A stretch of DNA of 64,000 nt from Naematelia aurantialba (GCA_021527695.1 JAKFAO010000001.1:2294001-2358000); one strand, 5' to 3'; positions 43,977 to 56,152 are shown, counted from the first letter of the stretch. Notes: generated from the sequence alone by a model not told the origin. Numbers and translations: made by a program.

Positions 43977-44405
43977 GGTGGGCCAACGCGAGTCAATGCA
44001 CGCAAGCTGCACGCCGTTGTCGCAACTATGCTCCGCAATACCCAACACACAGACAGAGACCCTCGAGAACGGGTTTCGGCGATATAAGCGGGAAAACGCC
44101 ATGTGGCACACTGGAGATCTTAGACCTGGCAAATCCCATGGCGTGACTGACATCTCGAGAAGAGACGCGATGCGAGCAGATGCATTGCACTGAACAATGC
44201 CAAGGATGATTTTGGTCTTCCACTTGCTATTTACTCCTCGACGCTCCCTCCCAGCAACCAACACGGTCACTGGCCTCCACTGCACAGCCGCTCCTTTCTG
44301 GCCACCGTTACCCGCCCCCGCCCTTCTTAGTCGGCAATTGCCGCGACACAGCTGACCGCGAGGCTCAGAACACTGAGACAGAATGAGCTGATTCCTGCGT
44401 GAGGG
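43977..44405. other. Intergenic region between complex I subunit and SEC61 alpha
   Basis: About 430 nt between two minus-strand genes. It holds the complex I subunit promoter and SEC61 alpha 3' UTR. No repeat or element recognised. Confidence 0.35.
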
Positions 44406-46264
44406 TCAGAGGAGCTCACAGAGGTCACCAAAGGTCGACGCATCAATGCCAGAGTTCTCCTTGACGCCAAGCTCGAAGTCTGGATAGCGTCAGCTATACG
44501 GCGCAGAATGAACAGCCAGCGTGCAATACGAGATTGTCGCAACTCACAGCCGTAGATGATGGTCGTCGCCATCAAGATACCCGTGCCACTTCCCAGAGCG
44601 CCCATCATGTCAGCGACAACCGAGAGCAAGCCAAGCGTCGCTCCACCAAAAGCAGCAGCCGTAGGGATGACACGCTTGAGCTCCTTGTAGATCGAGGCAT
44701 CTCGGTGGCCGGCAAGGGTCATCTGCTGGTCCTTGAGCTGCTTGGCGACATCGCGCGGTCCGGAGCCGGAGACCTCGATCCAGGTCTTGGAGAAGATGGC
44801 GCAGGCAGTGACGATGAAGGCAATGTAGACGACAGTGTGCAGCGGGTCGATGATTGCAGCTTTGAGAGAGTGAGGAGCAGAGATGTAGTATGCCAAGCCG
44901 GATATGGCAGACAGCTGCGAGGGGACCTCTTCCATGGGCTGACACGTTGATCAGCATCATCTTGCCAATATGAGGCGTCAACTTACCTCCCAGACACCGA
45001 GGAGGCGGACAAGGAAGTTGTCGGGGAAGCGCGACGAGAGCATCTGCGAGATGAGGAAGACGTTGGAAGTCAGGGCCGACTCGAGCATGATGGGCATGTT
45101 GGAGGTGTAGAACAGCTTGACGGGGTAGCTCGCGCGCTGGCCGCGCATCTTGTTCGACTTGATGGGAATCTCAATTCGGAATCCCTGGAGGTAGATGACA
45201 ACTGCAAAGACAGCGACAGTCGCCAAGAGATTCATGACGTTTGGCAGCCTTTCCCTGTAGAACGCCTCCTTGAGGGCACGGGTCTTGTCGTTCCAGGTGA
45301 ACAGAAGGTGGAAGAGGGCGATGATGGCTCCCTCGAACTCGGGTCCTCGACCCGTGTTGACCGTGTTGGGCGAGAACGCTTTCCAGATGATGTTCTCGCA
45401 GATGTTGGTGGCGATGAACAGGGAGATACCAGATCCGAGTCCGTAGCCTTTGGTGAGAAGCTCGTCAAGAAGGATAACGATCAAGCTCGCAGAGACGAGC
45501 TGGAGGATAAGAAGCAGGCAAACACCGGGGCCCAACGAGCTAGGCGAGCCGTACAGTCCAGTTAAGACGTAAACGGTACCTTGTCCAAGCGCGATAATCA
45601 AAGCGAAGACTGCCAAGCCGTCAGCTCACTTGCCGGCCCGTAAGGGATTGGCATCGAAACAGTTGGTAACGTACGTTTCTGAGCACCGCCAAACAGTGCC
45701 CTGTCGTCCTTGAGGCTGAAATCGACATCGATCAATTGAGCGCCAGCGAGCAGCTGCATGATCATTCCAGAGGTGACGATGGGGGTGATACCGAGTTCCA
45801 TGAGCGTGCCTCGGTTGGAGGCCATGATGGCTCGGAGCCAGTAGAGCGGGTCGGACGAATCAGACGACATGATGCCGTATAGCGGAACTTGGGAGCACAC
45901 GAGGAAGATAAGGAGCGTCGTGGCTGTCCATAGGACTTTGTGGTTGAATGTGACCTATAGACGCGTCAGTTTAAGCAGGTGTATCCGCATGACACGTGAG
46001 TGCAAACATCGCCGAGCCAAGTCTCTCTCTTGGTTGCGCAGCGGAGCAAACGCTGCCACGGCTCACAACTCCACTGCCTGGCACGCCCGCAGTCTACAGA
46101 AATCTAGATGTCGTGAACCCAGACCCAGACTCACCTTTCGCTCGGGCGCCGTCACCTCTGGGAGGATCGACATGAACGGCCGCACGAGTTCGAGGAATCG
46201 GACTACAGCGCAGAGCGCGACATCAGCGTCGAGCCCAATTTGCTGCGCGGCACTCACAGCCCAT
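44406..46264 (-). CDS. SEC61: Protein translocation channel SEC61 alpha
   Basis: Core pore subunit of the ER translocon, ten membrane helices. Coding exon 1 is only ATGGGCT (46264-46258); a 55-nt intron (46257-46203) then leads into [25 protein letters not shown], the canonical N-terminus. Next: [60 protein letters not shown] (plug region), [25 protein letters not shown] block ([20 protein letters not shown]), [120 protein letters not shown]. The stop lies after GDLCELL at 44406. The sequence is closer to the metazoan form (QLLAGAQ, DRALF) than to S. cerevisiae in the plug region. Confident. Confidence 0.95.
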
Positions 46265-46658
46265 GATGCCAAAGACCGCGTCGGTACCGGGGAGGGTAGT
46301 GGTAGAGAAGGGGTATGTGTCTCCAGACGTGCGACGTGGACTGGAAAGACAAGAGAGAGAGAGAGAGAGCGAAACAAGGACGAGTAGTGTGGATCCAGAA
46401 CAGCCAACACGACGCTTTCGGCTCTGGCCCATTCGTTACGTAACGAGTTCCCGTGTGGAGACCCATTCACGTCGCGGTTTCAGTCGAGTGACCTCTGTGA
46501 GTACATGTGAATACAGCAGCAGGTCAAAACGTACGGTGCTCTGCTTCGCCATCTCTCCCAGTCAGACAAGGAGATAGGTTTAGCTGGGGGGCCAGCATAG
46601 CAGAGGTTACATCCTGGCTGTGGCGCTTTAGCCCGTGAGACCTCTGTGTGCTGCTCGC
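46265..46658. promoter_or_regulatory. Bidirectional promoter region, SEC61 alpha and sugar transporter
   Basis: 394 nt between divergent start codons, with a (GA)n run at about 46348-46372 (polypyrimidine on the SEC61 strand, near its leader). A further minus-strand ATG at 46552 followed by GTACGT was considered as an alternative leader exon for SEC61. Confidence 0.45.
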
Positions 46659-49418
46659 ATGACTGGAGGGGCGTTCTTTGCTGCTGGAGGGGGAGACGAC
46701 GAGTACGACCTGGACGAGCAGGGCGTCGGTGCGCATGCCGTGCAGTGGGTCGGAAAACCAGGCGTCAAGGGGCCAAAATGGGCCAAGACGCCGCTCCTAA
46801 CTGTCGGCATGCTGGGTATACAGGCAAGTCCACGTCTCCTTGACGTCCCATGCCCTTCCTCGAGTTATACGTCACGCTGACTTGCTGGCAGTGCGTGTGG
46901 TCCATCGAGATGGGGTACGCCTCGCCATACCTGCTCGAGCTGGGGCTGTCAAAATCATGGATGTCGCTCGTCTTCATGGCCGGCCCGCTATCTGGCCTGA
47001 TCGTGCAGCCGCTGATTGGGATCTTTGCCGACCGCTCGCGGAACCGCCTGGGACGCAGACGACCATTCATGATTGCCGGCTGCGCGATATGCGTCTTTGC
47101 AATGATGCTGCTCGGCTGGACGCGCGAGTTATCACATCTCGTCGGTGGTGGAGGCGGGTTGGCAATCGCACTCGCCGTATGGGCGATCTACCTTGTTGAT
47201 TTCTCGATCAACGCGGTGATGAGTGCCGACAGAGCGCTCGTGGTCGATACCTTGCCACCGAGTCAACAAGAGGAGGGCAGCGCGTGGGCGGGACGCATGT
47301 TCGGGTTCGGAAGTGTCGCAGGTTTCTTCGTGTGAGTCGCCTTGGCGCACTCCAGCCCTGGTCTCTGTCTCCCTCTGTCTCTTTGTCTCCCTCTGTCTCC
47401 CTGTCTCCCTCTGTCTCCCTGTCTCCCTCTGTCCGCAAACAACGGGCGGGTGCTGATGGTACATAGAGGAGGTTTAGACTTGCAGCCGGTACTACCCTTT
47501 CTCGGTCGGACGCAACTACAGATCCTCTCTTTCATCACATCAAGCATCCTCCTCCTGACCCATACCTTCACGTCATGGGCAGTCACTGAACGAGTGCTGC
47601 TCCGCGATGAGTGAGTACAGTACATAGTTGATCCGCGGCAGGCCACCACTGATCACGTCTTGCAGTCGTCCACAATCAAAGTCTACCCTCACTGCCAATC
47701 TCCGAGTCATCTGGGACAACATGTTCACGCTTCCAGCTGGCATTCGAACCGTGTGCTATGTCCAATTTTTTGCATAGTGCGTTGCCCGTTACCAGCGTCC
47801 TTGCCAGCATTGAACGAATTGCTGACAAATCCAGTCTGGGCTGGTTTCCCATCCTGTTCTTCACCACTGTCTGGGTATCCGAGATCTACAAATCATCAGC
47901 TTCCTTTGATGCCGACACCGACGTTGCGCAAATCAATGCCGACGCCGTTCGAGCCGGTAATCGAGCCCTCCTCCTACAGGCCATTGTGAATATCATAACC
48001 TCGGTCGGTGTGCCTTTTCTCATTGCGGAAAGCGGTGTCCAACCTGCCAGCTCTCATGCCTACACTTCACTGAATGGCGACGGAACGGGAAACGGACATG
48101 ACACTGCCCCGCATTCCGCCGTGTGGAAGCATGGCAGAGCGGACCTGCAGGATGGAGGGTTCTTGCAAAAGTGTATTGGGTTCGTGAGAGAGCTGAGGGA
48201 CGGTTCCGCCTTGCAATTGCCCATCAAGGGAGTAACGGTCGTCAAGGTCTGGTGGATCAGTCAATTCGTGTTTGCAGGAGCGATGGCCGCAAGCTGGTGA
48301 GCTGTTCAACAATTATGTCTAGATGATGCGCGCTTACGACACTAGGTTTGTATCCACCGTACACGGCGCATACTTTGTCGTCGGTGTCACAGGCTTCTGC
48401 TGGGCTTTGAGCCAATGTGAGTGCCTTTATCTCCCGTGGGAACTCGCACTCATCTAGCAGGGGCACCTTATTCCCTCTTGGGCGAGCTCATCCTCATTGA
48501 CGGCACGGTGGACCGGGGAGGCCAAGCTGTAGCTCTGCGCGCGAGGCCATCCACAGATCTTCGCCGCTCGTCCGAGGCTTTGACAACTGTGCTACCTGCC
48601 GCAGCTTCCGCGCCAACGGCCTCAACAAATCGTCTCACCCCATTGCACTCGCGCCGTACCTCTCGGACATCGTTGACGCTTGACGAACATGAGCGTCGCT
48701 CAGCCGATATAGACGTGAATAAAGCGAAAGCAACTCCGAAGCCCCGAGGCGGACTTTCTCCTTTGATTGTCCAACCGCCCACACGGAATGAGGACGACTA
48801 CAACCCCGAGTTTGAAAACTCGCTTATCCTTCGCCATTCTGACGAGTCGGATCGTACAGATCCTGACGTGGTCCACGATACCGCCCAATCACCATCCTCG
48901 CCATATAGACACCAGAACTCGCCATCGCCTGGAGGCGCAGGCTCGAGCGGGAAAGATACGGCCGACAAAGCCGGTGTGATCTTAGGGATCCATAATGTTT
49001 TCTTGGTGTTGCCCCAATTTGTCGTTACCTTCTTGAGTTCAATCATCTTCTACCTGATGGAGCCGGATCGACAGTTGCCGGATCATCATCCCAACGCCAT
49101 CCCGATCTCGAACATTACTGCTATAGAAGAAGGGCTGGGCGACATCGTCGAGCGGACGACCAGGCTGGTCGTGAGGGAAGGAGCATTGGGAGGGGAGGCG
49201 AATAGCCCAGATGCTGTTGGGCTCATCTTCCGGTAGGTTACTCACTCTCGCCTCTTTCACATACTGTCACTCGGAAAAGATGACAAAGCACCTCGCGACG
49301 GAGTAAAGGATCGAAGCTGATGTGCTGTCGTTGTAGGATAGGAGGGGTGAGCGCGGCTATTGGCGGGTATATTTGTTGGAGACTTGCCAGGCGTTGGCAG
49401 AGGGGAGAGGGGATCTAG
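46659..49418 (+). CDS. Sugar/H+ symporter of the SUT/SLC45 (GPH) type, major facilitator superfamily
   Basis: Plasma-membrane or vacuolar transporter likely carrying sucrose or another alpha-glucoside with protons. The start is ATG 46659 (MTGGAFFAAGG). Membrane parts: LLTVGMLGIQ, CVWSIEMGYASPYLLELGLS, KSWMSLVFMAGPLSGLIVQP with LIGIFADRSRNRLGRRRPFM (the MFS loop 2-3 motif as found in sucrose carriers), IAGCAICVFAMMLLGW, AVWAIYLVDFSINAVMSADR with ALVVDTLPPSQQEEGSAWAG, RMFGFGSVAGFFV, GGLDL, then ILSFITSSILLLTHTF, AWAGFPILFFTTVWVSEIYK, LLQAIVNIITSVGVPFLI, YFVVGVTGFCWALSQ and LPQFVVTFLSSIIFYLM. A large Ser/Thr/Arg-rich cytosolic loop is inserted (48520-48960). The last exon IGGVSAAIGGYICWRLARRW ends at 49418. 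About eight introns. Substrate is inferred from the family. Confidence 0.85.
47356..47437 (+). repeat. CTCTGTCTCCCTGTCTCC array in a transporter intron
   Basis: Tandem CCCTGTCTCCCTCTGTCT units, pure C/T with G at fixed positions, on the sense strand of the intron following GSVAGFFV. Confidence 0.85.
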
Positions 49419-49942
49419 AGCAGTATCTTGTACTTAGTATTGTGTGGTCGTGGGGGCTATCCTCCTTGGTCTCTGATGCTTGTCATCTTATTATATCCAT
49501 CTGCATGACTGTCCAGACAAGGGACGAGACTCCCTGTGCTTGTTTTCGCAGGTCACCATCGCCGAAAAGAAAATCGCCACCGTCAGATCCCGCCACAATG
49601 TTGAGCTGATTTGCCCAATTCGGAGGCGTGCCTGTTGGTTTCGTACGTATCAACGTGCCAAACGCAAAAGCCAAGTGATCGCCGTATACACAGCCTGCCG
49701 GCTGTCGTCACAATCTTCCAACGGACTTCTTGCATTGTAGAGCCTCATCCTGGTTTGCACGGGTGACAGCATTGCTTTTCGATCGTTTTTGCTTCTAACG
49801 CCTGCACGGCCGCTCGACGTCCTTTCGGTAGCTGCAGGTTCCTGGCGGTGAGTCACAAAGGACGGATAAGAGAGGGCAAGCAACTGCCGGGCTGTGTGAA
49901 TTTGGGATAAAGCTGGACAGGACAGAGGGTTCTCCAAGAAAG
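49419..49942. other. Intergenic region before the OCH1-like gene
   Basis: 524 nt between same-strand genes. I see no conserved ORF or repeat. Presumed transporter 3' UTR and mannosyltransferase promoter. Confidence 0.35.
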
Positions 49943-51981
49943 ATGGGGCAAGCGGTGTCTGTGGGACATCTCGCTCGACGAGGACCGGTCATCGTCGCGC
50001 TCGTGATCCTGACGTTGCTGTTCTCGTCTTTCCACCTCGTTCGAAGCGGCACCGAGCCGCTCAAGTCGCTGTCCTCGCGGCTGCGGACGACGTCTCCCAC
50101 GAACACGTTCCGCCCGTTCGACCGGCTCAGGGACGATACGCTCGTGCTGGACGAGAGCGGCGACGTCGACGGCCGGTTCCCCGATGTGGCGGACGTCCTG
50201 TCCGAGCTGTACGAGGACGAGCGGCTGTCTCTGCTCTCGGGTTTCCACCAGGACGACGAGGAGGCCGCGGTGCGCACCCGGCCTGGCGGGCTCGATCCCG
50301 ATTTCAACACGTACGTCACGCGCCTCGAGGGGTTTGTGGACGACTGGTTTGGCGGATCGATACACCATGCGCCCCTGACGCGCATGCTTGACCGGCTCGT
50401 ACATGCGCAACCACCGCCGATGCGGGACCAGCCCTTTGCGCAGACGATCATCAGTTTCGACAAGGACGGGCGGGCGGGTGTGCCGGACGAGTTTGGGTAT
50501 TGGGAGCGACGGATGGGCGACGCAGGCTGGAAGGTCGCGGTGGGAGACGACGAGATGATGGAGCAGTGGTTCAGAGAGGCGACGCAGGAGCAGGCTGGCA
50601 GGATAGGTCTCGATGACGAGGTAGCGCCAGAGTATGGGCTGGAGGAAGGCGCTGGGGCAGTCAAGTGGAGAAGTCTATGGGAGAGTCTGCAACGGCCAGT
50701 GTTGAAAGCGGATCTGCTCCGGTGAGTGACTTCCTTCTTCTTGCTTCTTTCTTCCTTGTTCCTTTCTTTCTTCTTTCTTCCTTGTTCCTTGTTCCTTTCT
50801 TCCTGCCTCCTTCCTCTTCCAGTCTTGCCTTTCTTCCCTTCCCCCCTCCTGTCCGCCTCCTTCTCTCCCCCCCGTCCTGCCTACCGCGTCTCGCCTATAT
50901 AGAGCGCTGTTTACGAGCGCTGTTTACAAATCCATTTACAAGCCCATCCTCCATCCCACTGACACACCGCAGGTACATGATGATGCTCGTCAAAGGCGGC
51001 ATGTACACCGACTCTGACACCGCCCCCTTGTCCGACATCACCCTCTGGGGCACAAACGCGCACCACTTCACCCCACCCACCCTCCGCGTCCTCCAGCGCA
51101 CGATGCGCCACCTCTCCAAGCTGCCTGTCCCGGGCTCCCAGGTCGAGCAGGAGACAGACTTTGACGAGGACCTCGCTTCGCACCCCGTGGACGAGGCGAC
51201 GCTGGGCATCGCCAATCCCCGCGTAGCGCTCGTCGTCAGTGTCGAGTACGACGTGAATCATCCGAGACAGGACCCGCGGTATGGATACACCCGGGACCTG
51301 CAGATTGTGCAGTGGACGTTCTTGGTGAGTAGCGAGGGTTCTTGCTGTGCTGCCGCTGCCGCCGCTTGCACAACCTCTACCACTAGTGCCATCCCCCCCC
51401 CCCCCCCCATCGCCTCGTGAATACGGTACTCCTGCGGCTGCCCAAGCATTATCTGGCACCGCAATGACAGCTAATGTTGACTAGGCAAAACCCTTCCACC
51501 CCATATTCCTCGACGTCCTCCAGACTGCTACGCACGAGATCTCACAGCGACACGAAAGTGGCAAGGGCGAGGATTCCTGGCAGGCGATCCTGGACGGCAC
51601 CGGTCCTGGACCATTGTATGTCCCCTCCATTCGCCCCCACGTCCAATCACAACTACATCCATCTCCCACCTTCCTTCTGTGCGTTTTGCTACCGTGCTGA
51701 TGCGAGACAGCACCGACGCCGTGCTCCGATACCTGCTCGTGCAGTACGGCGTCGCACCCTCCCAGCTGCGCGGGATGGAAGACGGCGCGCTGATAGGAGA
51801 CGTCCTGCTTCTCCCTCTACACGCGTTCGGGAGCTACCTCGGCGGAGAGGAGGACTGGAATGCCGAGGATCCGTCGACGCGCTGCGTCGCCCATGGGTTT
51901 AGGGGGAGGTGGAAGGGCGATATCGGGTTTGAAGATGGGCGGAGATCGATCAGGTCCAAGATCCGCTTTAAGGAGCGATAG
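49943..51981 (+). CDS. OCH1-like alpha-1,6-mannosyltransferase, GT32 family, type II membrane protein
   Basis: Golgi glycosyltransferase that probably starts or extends outer-chain mannan on N-glycans. About 510 aa in four exons. The N-terminus MGQAVSVGHLARRGP is followed by a membrane anchor (VIVALVILTLLFSSFHLV). The donor-binding DXD region spans an intron: LQRPVLKADLLR then YMMMLVKGGMYTDSDTAPLS (DSD). Next come VALVVSVEYDVNH, LQIVQWTFLAKPFHPIFLDV, GPGPFTDAVLRYLL and LLLPLHAFGSY. The C-terminal exon closes with SKIRFKER at 51981. The order matches Gly_transf_sug (GT32) proteins. The first intron after LLR is long and pyrimidine-rich, and the second carries a C16 run (51392-51407). Family is firm; whether it is the true OCH1 orthologue is less so. 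Confidence 0.83.
50728..50880 (+). repeat. CTTCTTTCTTCC pyrimidine array in the OCH1-like gene intron
   Basis: Imperfect TTCTTCCTTGTTCC/TTTC units filling the first intron, almost only C and T on the sense strand. Confidence 0.8.
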
Positions 51982-52331
51982 CCGGCCTCATCTCGAACGG
52001 TCCTCAAGGGTGGCGGACAGTGATGCGGACGGTCAATTGGCGAGCGTTTAGAGCGACAGCGACCGCGATAACATCATAGACTACGAGGCGTACCAGGTTC
52101 GACGGCCATAGAGCCACTATATAATTGTAGCAAATACGACCCCGGGCCATACATGCATGAGGATCACGATGCCTTTCATATCCAGATGACCCGTCACCCC
52201 AGTACGCTCCCACTCCCACTCCTACTCCTACTCCTACTCCTACTCCTACTCCCACTCCCACTCCCACTCCCACTCCCACTCCTACTACACTCACAGTAAC
52301 ACTCACACTCACACTCACACTCACTCTCACA

Positions 52332-52384
<53 letters not shown>

Positions 52385-52404
52385 CCTCACCGTAACACTC
52401 ACAC
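51982..52404. repeat. Convergent spacer with a 210-nt CTCCCA/CTCTCA satellite
   Basis: 3' ends of the OCH1-like gene (plus) and BRO1 (minus). From about 52195 to 52412 the sequence is (CTCCCA)n and (CTCCTA)n, then (CACTCA)n and (CTCTCA)n. The array shows a gradual change of unit and reaches the BRO1 stop codon. Confidence 0.8.
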
Positions 52405-55400
52405 TCACACCACTCCGCCGCCCTCCCGCCTCGTGCCTTTACTATACGGATTCCGCAGACTATCGCCAATCGGGCCCTTTGCCCCTCCCGGTCCCGGCGT
52501 CCCCGCTGCGCCCGTCTGACTCCGCGTGATCCGCCGCGGCGTGTCCGGCATCGCCGGCGCCATGGTCGGCGGAGGCGGTGCCCGTGGCTGCGTCTGCACG
52601 CCTCCCGATCGCAGGATCGGCGGAGGCGGGGGCGGGGGCAGCAGGTCTGTCCCAGCCTGCCACTGCGATGACGAGGGGTGTGCCAGGCCAAAGGCCGGTT
52701 GCCGCGATAGGTCTTGCGTCTGTGTTTGCGTCTGCAATTGCACTTGTGTTTGTGTTTGTGTTTGTGTTTGTGTTTGTGTTTGCATTTGCGCCTGCGGGTG
52801 CGTTTGTATGTGGGGTGCGGGCGGTGCGGCGCTGGTATGCGGCGATAGCTGAGACGAAGACGGCGGCGGATATGGCGACGGAGCAGGCGAGGAAGGCTGA
52901 GACTGGGAAGACGGGCCGGGACTCGAGACGGATATATTCGAGAAGGACTGCGTGATGGACCTGCCCAGTGTCAGGCCGATTCCACCCCGACTAAACCCAG
53001 AGGTTCAGAGCCCACTCACCCAACGTCCGCGCGCCTCGTATTGAGGAACTGCGAGCACGCTGCCTTGAAGCCCCCCAGCATCTCCGCGAACGAATTGTGG
53101 AACTTGATGCCCTCTTCGGCGTTGTCTGCGATCTCGCGCCACTTCCAGTACGCCAGATCCATCTCTTGCAGTCGCGCCTCCCGCTCCTTTATCCGCGGGT
53201 CCTCCTTGCGCTCCGCAAGGAATGCCTCATTCTGCTCCTGCACGTTGTCAACCCAACTCAACGGTACGGTATGGTTTGGTATGCTATGGTATACGGCGCT
53301 ACTCGACTCACCCGGATCTCATCCAAGAGCTGTTCCTGCTTCGACGCGTCGAGGGCTATCTCCTCCTTCAGCCGGTCATACTTCTCGAGGCTCTTGCCAA
53401 ACAGATCTTCAAACCACTCGGTCTTCACGTCGCCGCTTCCGCCATGCGCGAGTCTTGTAGCCTCCTGCAGCACTTGCGGGCGAACGTCGTCCACGTTGGC
53501 GATCTGGCGAGCCTCGTTGATGAGCCGTTGCCGATTGGCCATCATGTCTTCTAGTCGCTCTATTGATGCGCGTAGGGGCCGGACAGACGCCGGCAGAGAA
53601 GACGCAGAGGATGTTGTCGAGGGTACGTGATCACTGATCTCGTCCTGACGCAAGTCAGTAACGGACTAAGCGTGAAGCAGACCCACCTCTCCCCCGGCGA
53701 GGATCTCGATAAGCGGCTGCCATTCCTCCCATTTTGACCGAACAGTGCCATCAGAGCTCGATGCCTGCTTGATGGTGGCGTCATACTGCCCGGCCATCTG
53801 AACAAGATGCTGATTCGCCAAGTGTGATGGTTGCCGCGTCCGAGCAAGATGTGGCTGCCGCGCTAATAATGTCTCGTCTTCCGTTGCTTCTTGGTCGAGA
53901 ATGTCCATCGCCTAAGCAGTTAGTTAGTCCCGCTCGCATTCTACAAGCAACACTTACCTCTGACAATGTCCTTGCGTTCTCTCTGGAGAGCCTCTCGACT
54001 TCTGCCAAGAGCCCTCGTATCCGTTCCACTCCGCCTTGAGCATCGACATCTTCCGCTTTTTGGAGCAGCGAAGGGGGCAGGCCGACGGGGCGTTCTAGTG
54101 CTTGAATTGCGCCTGGCAGGTTCAAAGATTGCAAAGTGCTGCAAGCTGTCAGGCTGGATCCCTCGGCTACTCGTCTGCTTACCTTGCTGCTAGACCATCT
54201 AATTCTTCACGCTTGCCATCGAGATCTCGGATGATGGTGTCCTTCCGGTCATCATAAATACCTTCTCAACGTCAGCGAGTTAGGGGACCGTGTCGGTCAG
54301 TCAACCCACTCAATGCTAGGTGGACGCCGTACGGGACAAGGGCGCTGAACAGCGGCCCCATTCCTGCGCTCCCACCCATCAACCACGCTAGTGGTTCGGC
54401 AATCTCGGTCGGTGTGGCGAGCTTGACCATGCCAGCACCGACGATCGGCGCAAGCTGATTCGCCGGGGGTACAGGCGATACGTAAACGAGGTCGTTGTCA
54501 CGAACTGCTCGATCTAGAGCGGTCTTGATGGCGGCTTGCAGATTCTGCCGAGAATCAGCCTGAGCCGTACTTACGAGAAGGCCGCTGGGAAGCTCACCTT
54601 GAGGTCTGAGATGACCGAATCGGCAACTCCTCGCTTGCCGGCATCCCAGCCCTTTTTGGCCGCAGCCTCGGCGACTTTCAGGCGCGCTATTTCCTCTCCA
54701 TAACGGCCCTTCTCAAGATCCTCCTGGCTGAGGCGATATTGCGCTGCTGCTTCGAAATGCATCTGCTTCACCGTGATATGCGCGATCCAGTTCTGTGTCT
54801 CGTCAGCCGACCCCTCTCCTTAGTGCTGATGGACTTACGACGGGAAAAAAGCCGGCCGAGGGTATGTCGGTTCCGTTTGCTGAGGATAAGGAAGACTTGT
54901 AGTACTCGGACACCTGGTATGCGAGTCAGCGATCTGGGCACCAGAGAGGCTGTAGTAGCATACCTTCATCGACAACTTTCCGATGACTGCATTCTTGTAT
55001 GTCCCTTCTGTCCTGGGGTCAGCTTGTTTCGAACAGCCTGGCGGAGACGAGCTCACGCAGCACCGCTTGCTGCCAATAGCATTCCTGCGCTTCGGCCAGC
55101 ACAAATTCCCGTATGGCGCCAAGGAAGGACTCGGTCATATCATAGCCTGCTGCCGATGGCGTTGCTATGTCCGTTCTCAACAGAGGCAGTATGACCTTTA
55201 TGAGGTGATCTAACACGCCCGCAGCGCTCTATTTGGTCAGGGATGAGCTGAGGATTCGAGCGGCCTTGCACGGTGCGTCTGCTTACGGAGAGGTATCCCA
55301 GCGCCCGCTTGATTCCCTCTGCTTCTGCTCTGCGTTCCGAGGCAGCCATCGAAGCCCATATCGCAGCGATGTTGTACAGCACTGCTGCCCGTTCGAAAGT

Positions 55401-55902
55401 CAGAGACGGGAGTGCCACTGCCGAGTCGGCGCTTATCGAGAACGGCGAGGGGAAGGGCAGGTGGTAGGAGAAGGGCACGGAGATCTGAAGCCGTCAGCTC
55501 TGGGCAGTCGTGGATATTCGGGTGGATCACATTTGATGGGAACTTGGTGGATAAGAAGGCTAGCTGAGCGTAATATCTGCGCACATATCAGTCTACCCCA
55601 CTGACAGAGATGACGAGACGGGTCGCCTACCTCATGAGCCCCCGTACGACCTCGGGATGGGCTTCGGCTTTGGGCTCGACCCACTCTTTCCGCATACCGG
55701 CGAGGTCGTCCACATCTCTCCGGAAGGCCTCGGGATGAGCGTCGCGAAAGTGATGGGAGATGTAGGTGAGCAGTTGCTGGGCGAAGGAGGGAAGCGCATC
55801 GGCGCGCTTTGGCGGAACCGGCAGGAAGTTTGACTACGAGCGCCATTTCAGCTCGTCCGCGCCTGGCTCGCCGTGCATATCTGCACAGCGGGTGCTCACC
55901 AT
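52405..55902 (-). CDS. BRO1: BRO1/ALIX-family ESCRT-associated protein
   Basis: Endosomal adaptor that binds ESCRT-III and recruits ubiquitin hydrolase activity to multivesicular bodies. The proposed start codon is an exon of its own (ATG 55902-55900, then GTGAGC), spliced to SNFLPVPPKRADALPSFAQ, the beginning of the BRO1 domain. It continues YISHHFRDAHPEAFRRDVDD, MRYYAQLAFLSTKFP, LPSLTFERAAVLYNIAAIWA, LDHLIKVILPLLRTD, ESFLGAIREFVLAEAQECYW, KNAVIGKLSMKVSEYYKSSL, HFEAAAQYRLSQEDLEKGRY and GEEIARLKVAEAAAKKGWDA. Then comes the V-domain: DNDLVYVSPVPPANQLAPIV, LDGLAASTLQSLNLPGAIQA, IRGLLAEVERLSRENARTLS, FHNSFAEMLGGFKAACSQFL. The C-terminus (52980-52405) is a Pro/Ser/Gln-rich tail with a QTQTQT run and PPPPPPPIL. 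Many introns. Family is firm. Confidence 0.9.
52737..52792 (-). repeat. (GTTTGT)n coding hexamer array, Gln-Thr repeats in BRO1
   Basis: Plus strand TTGTGTTTGTGTTTGTG, sense strand CAAACACAAACACAA. It codes alternating Gln and Thr in the BRO1 tail. Confidence 0.75.
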
Positions 55903-56089
55903 CCTTATAGCGCCGACAGCATGCAAGCTTGTTGTGAATGCGCGTCAGAGGTCGGACGGAATGTACAAAACAGCCAAAAGTGGTGTTCTCCACGTCACGA
56001 AGCCTCAGCGACACCTCCACTTGTTGATTTTCTGTCAGCCTTGATTTTGACTTTGGCCGCTTCTGACATAGAACGCTGGCTAGTCTAGT

Positions 56090-56125
56090 CGACGGGCAGC
56101 GAGCAGCGAGCAGCGAGACAGCGCC
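56090..56125 (+). repeat. CAGCGAG short direct repeat before NUR1
   Basis: GGCAGCGAGCAGCGAGCAGCGAGACAGCG, three to four copies of a 7-nt unit in the 250-nt spacer between the divergent BRO1 and NUR1-like genes, about 30-60 nt upstream of the NUR1 ATG. Confidence 0.7.
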
Positions 56126-56152
56126 GACAAGCTCTGGCGACGCGTCAACGCC

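Noticed and set aside
43545..44087. Plus-strand open frame of 180 codons over the complex I subunit gene
   Set aside because: The minus strand carries a clear, spliced complex I subunit in the same place.
3272..51981. A glycosylation gene cluster formed by the GT71, OCH1-like and SEC61 genes
   Set aside because: They lie up to 48 kb apart, among unrelated housekeeping genes and on both strands; no evidence of clustering.
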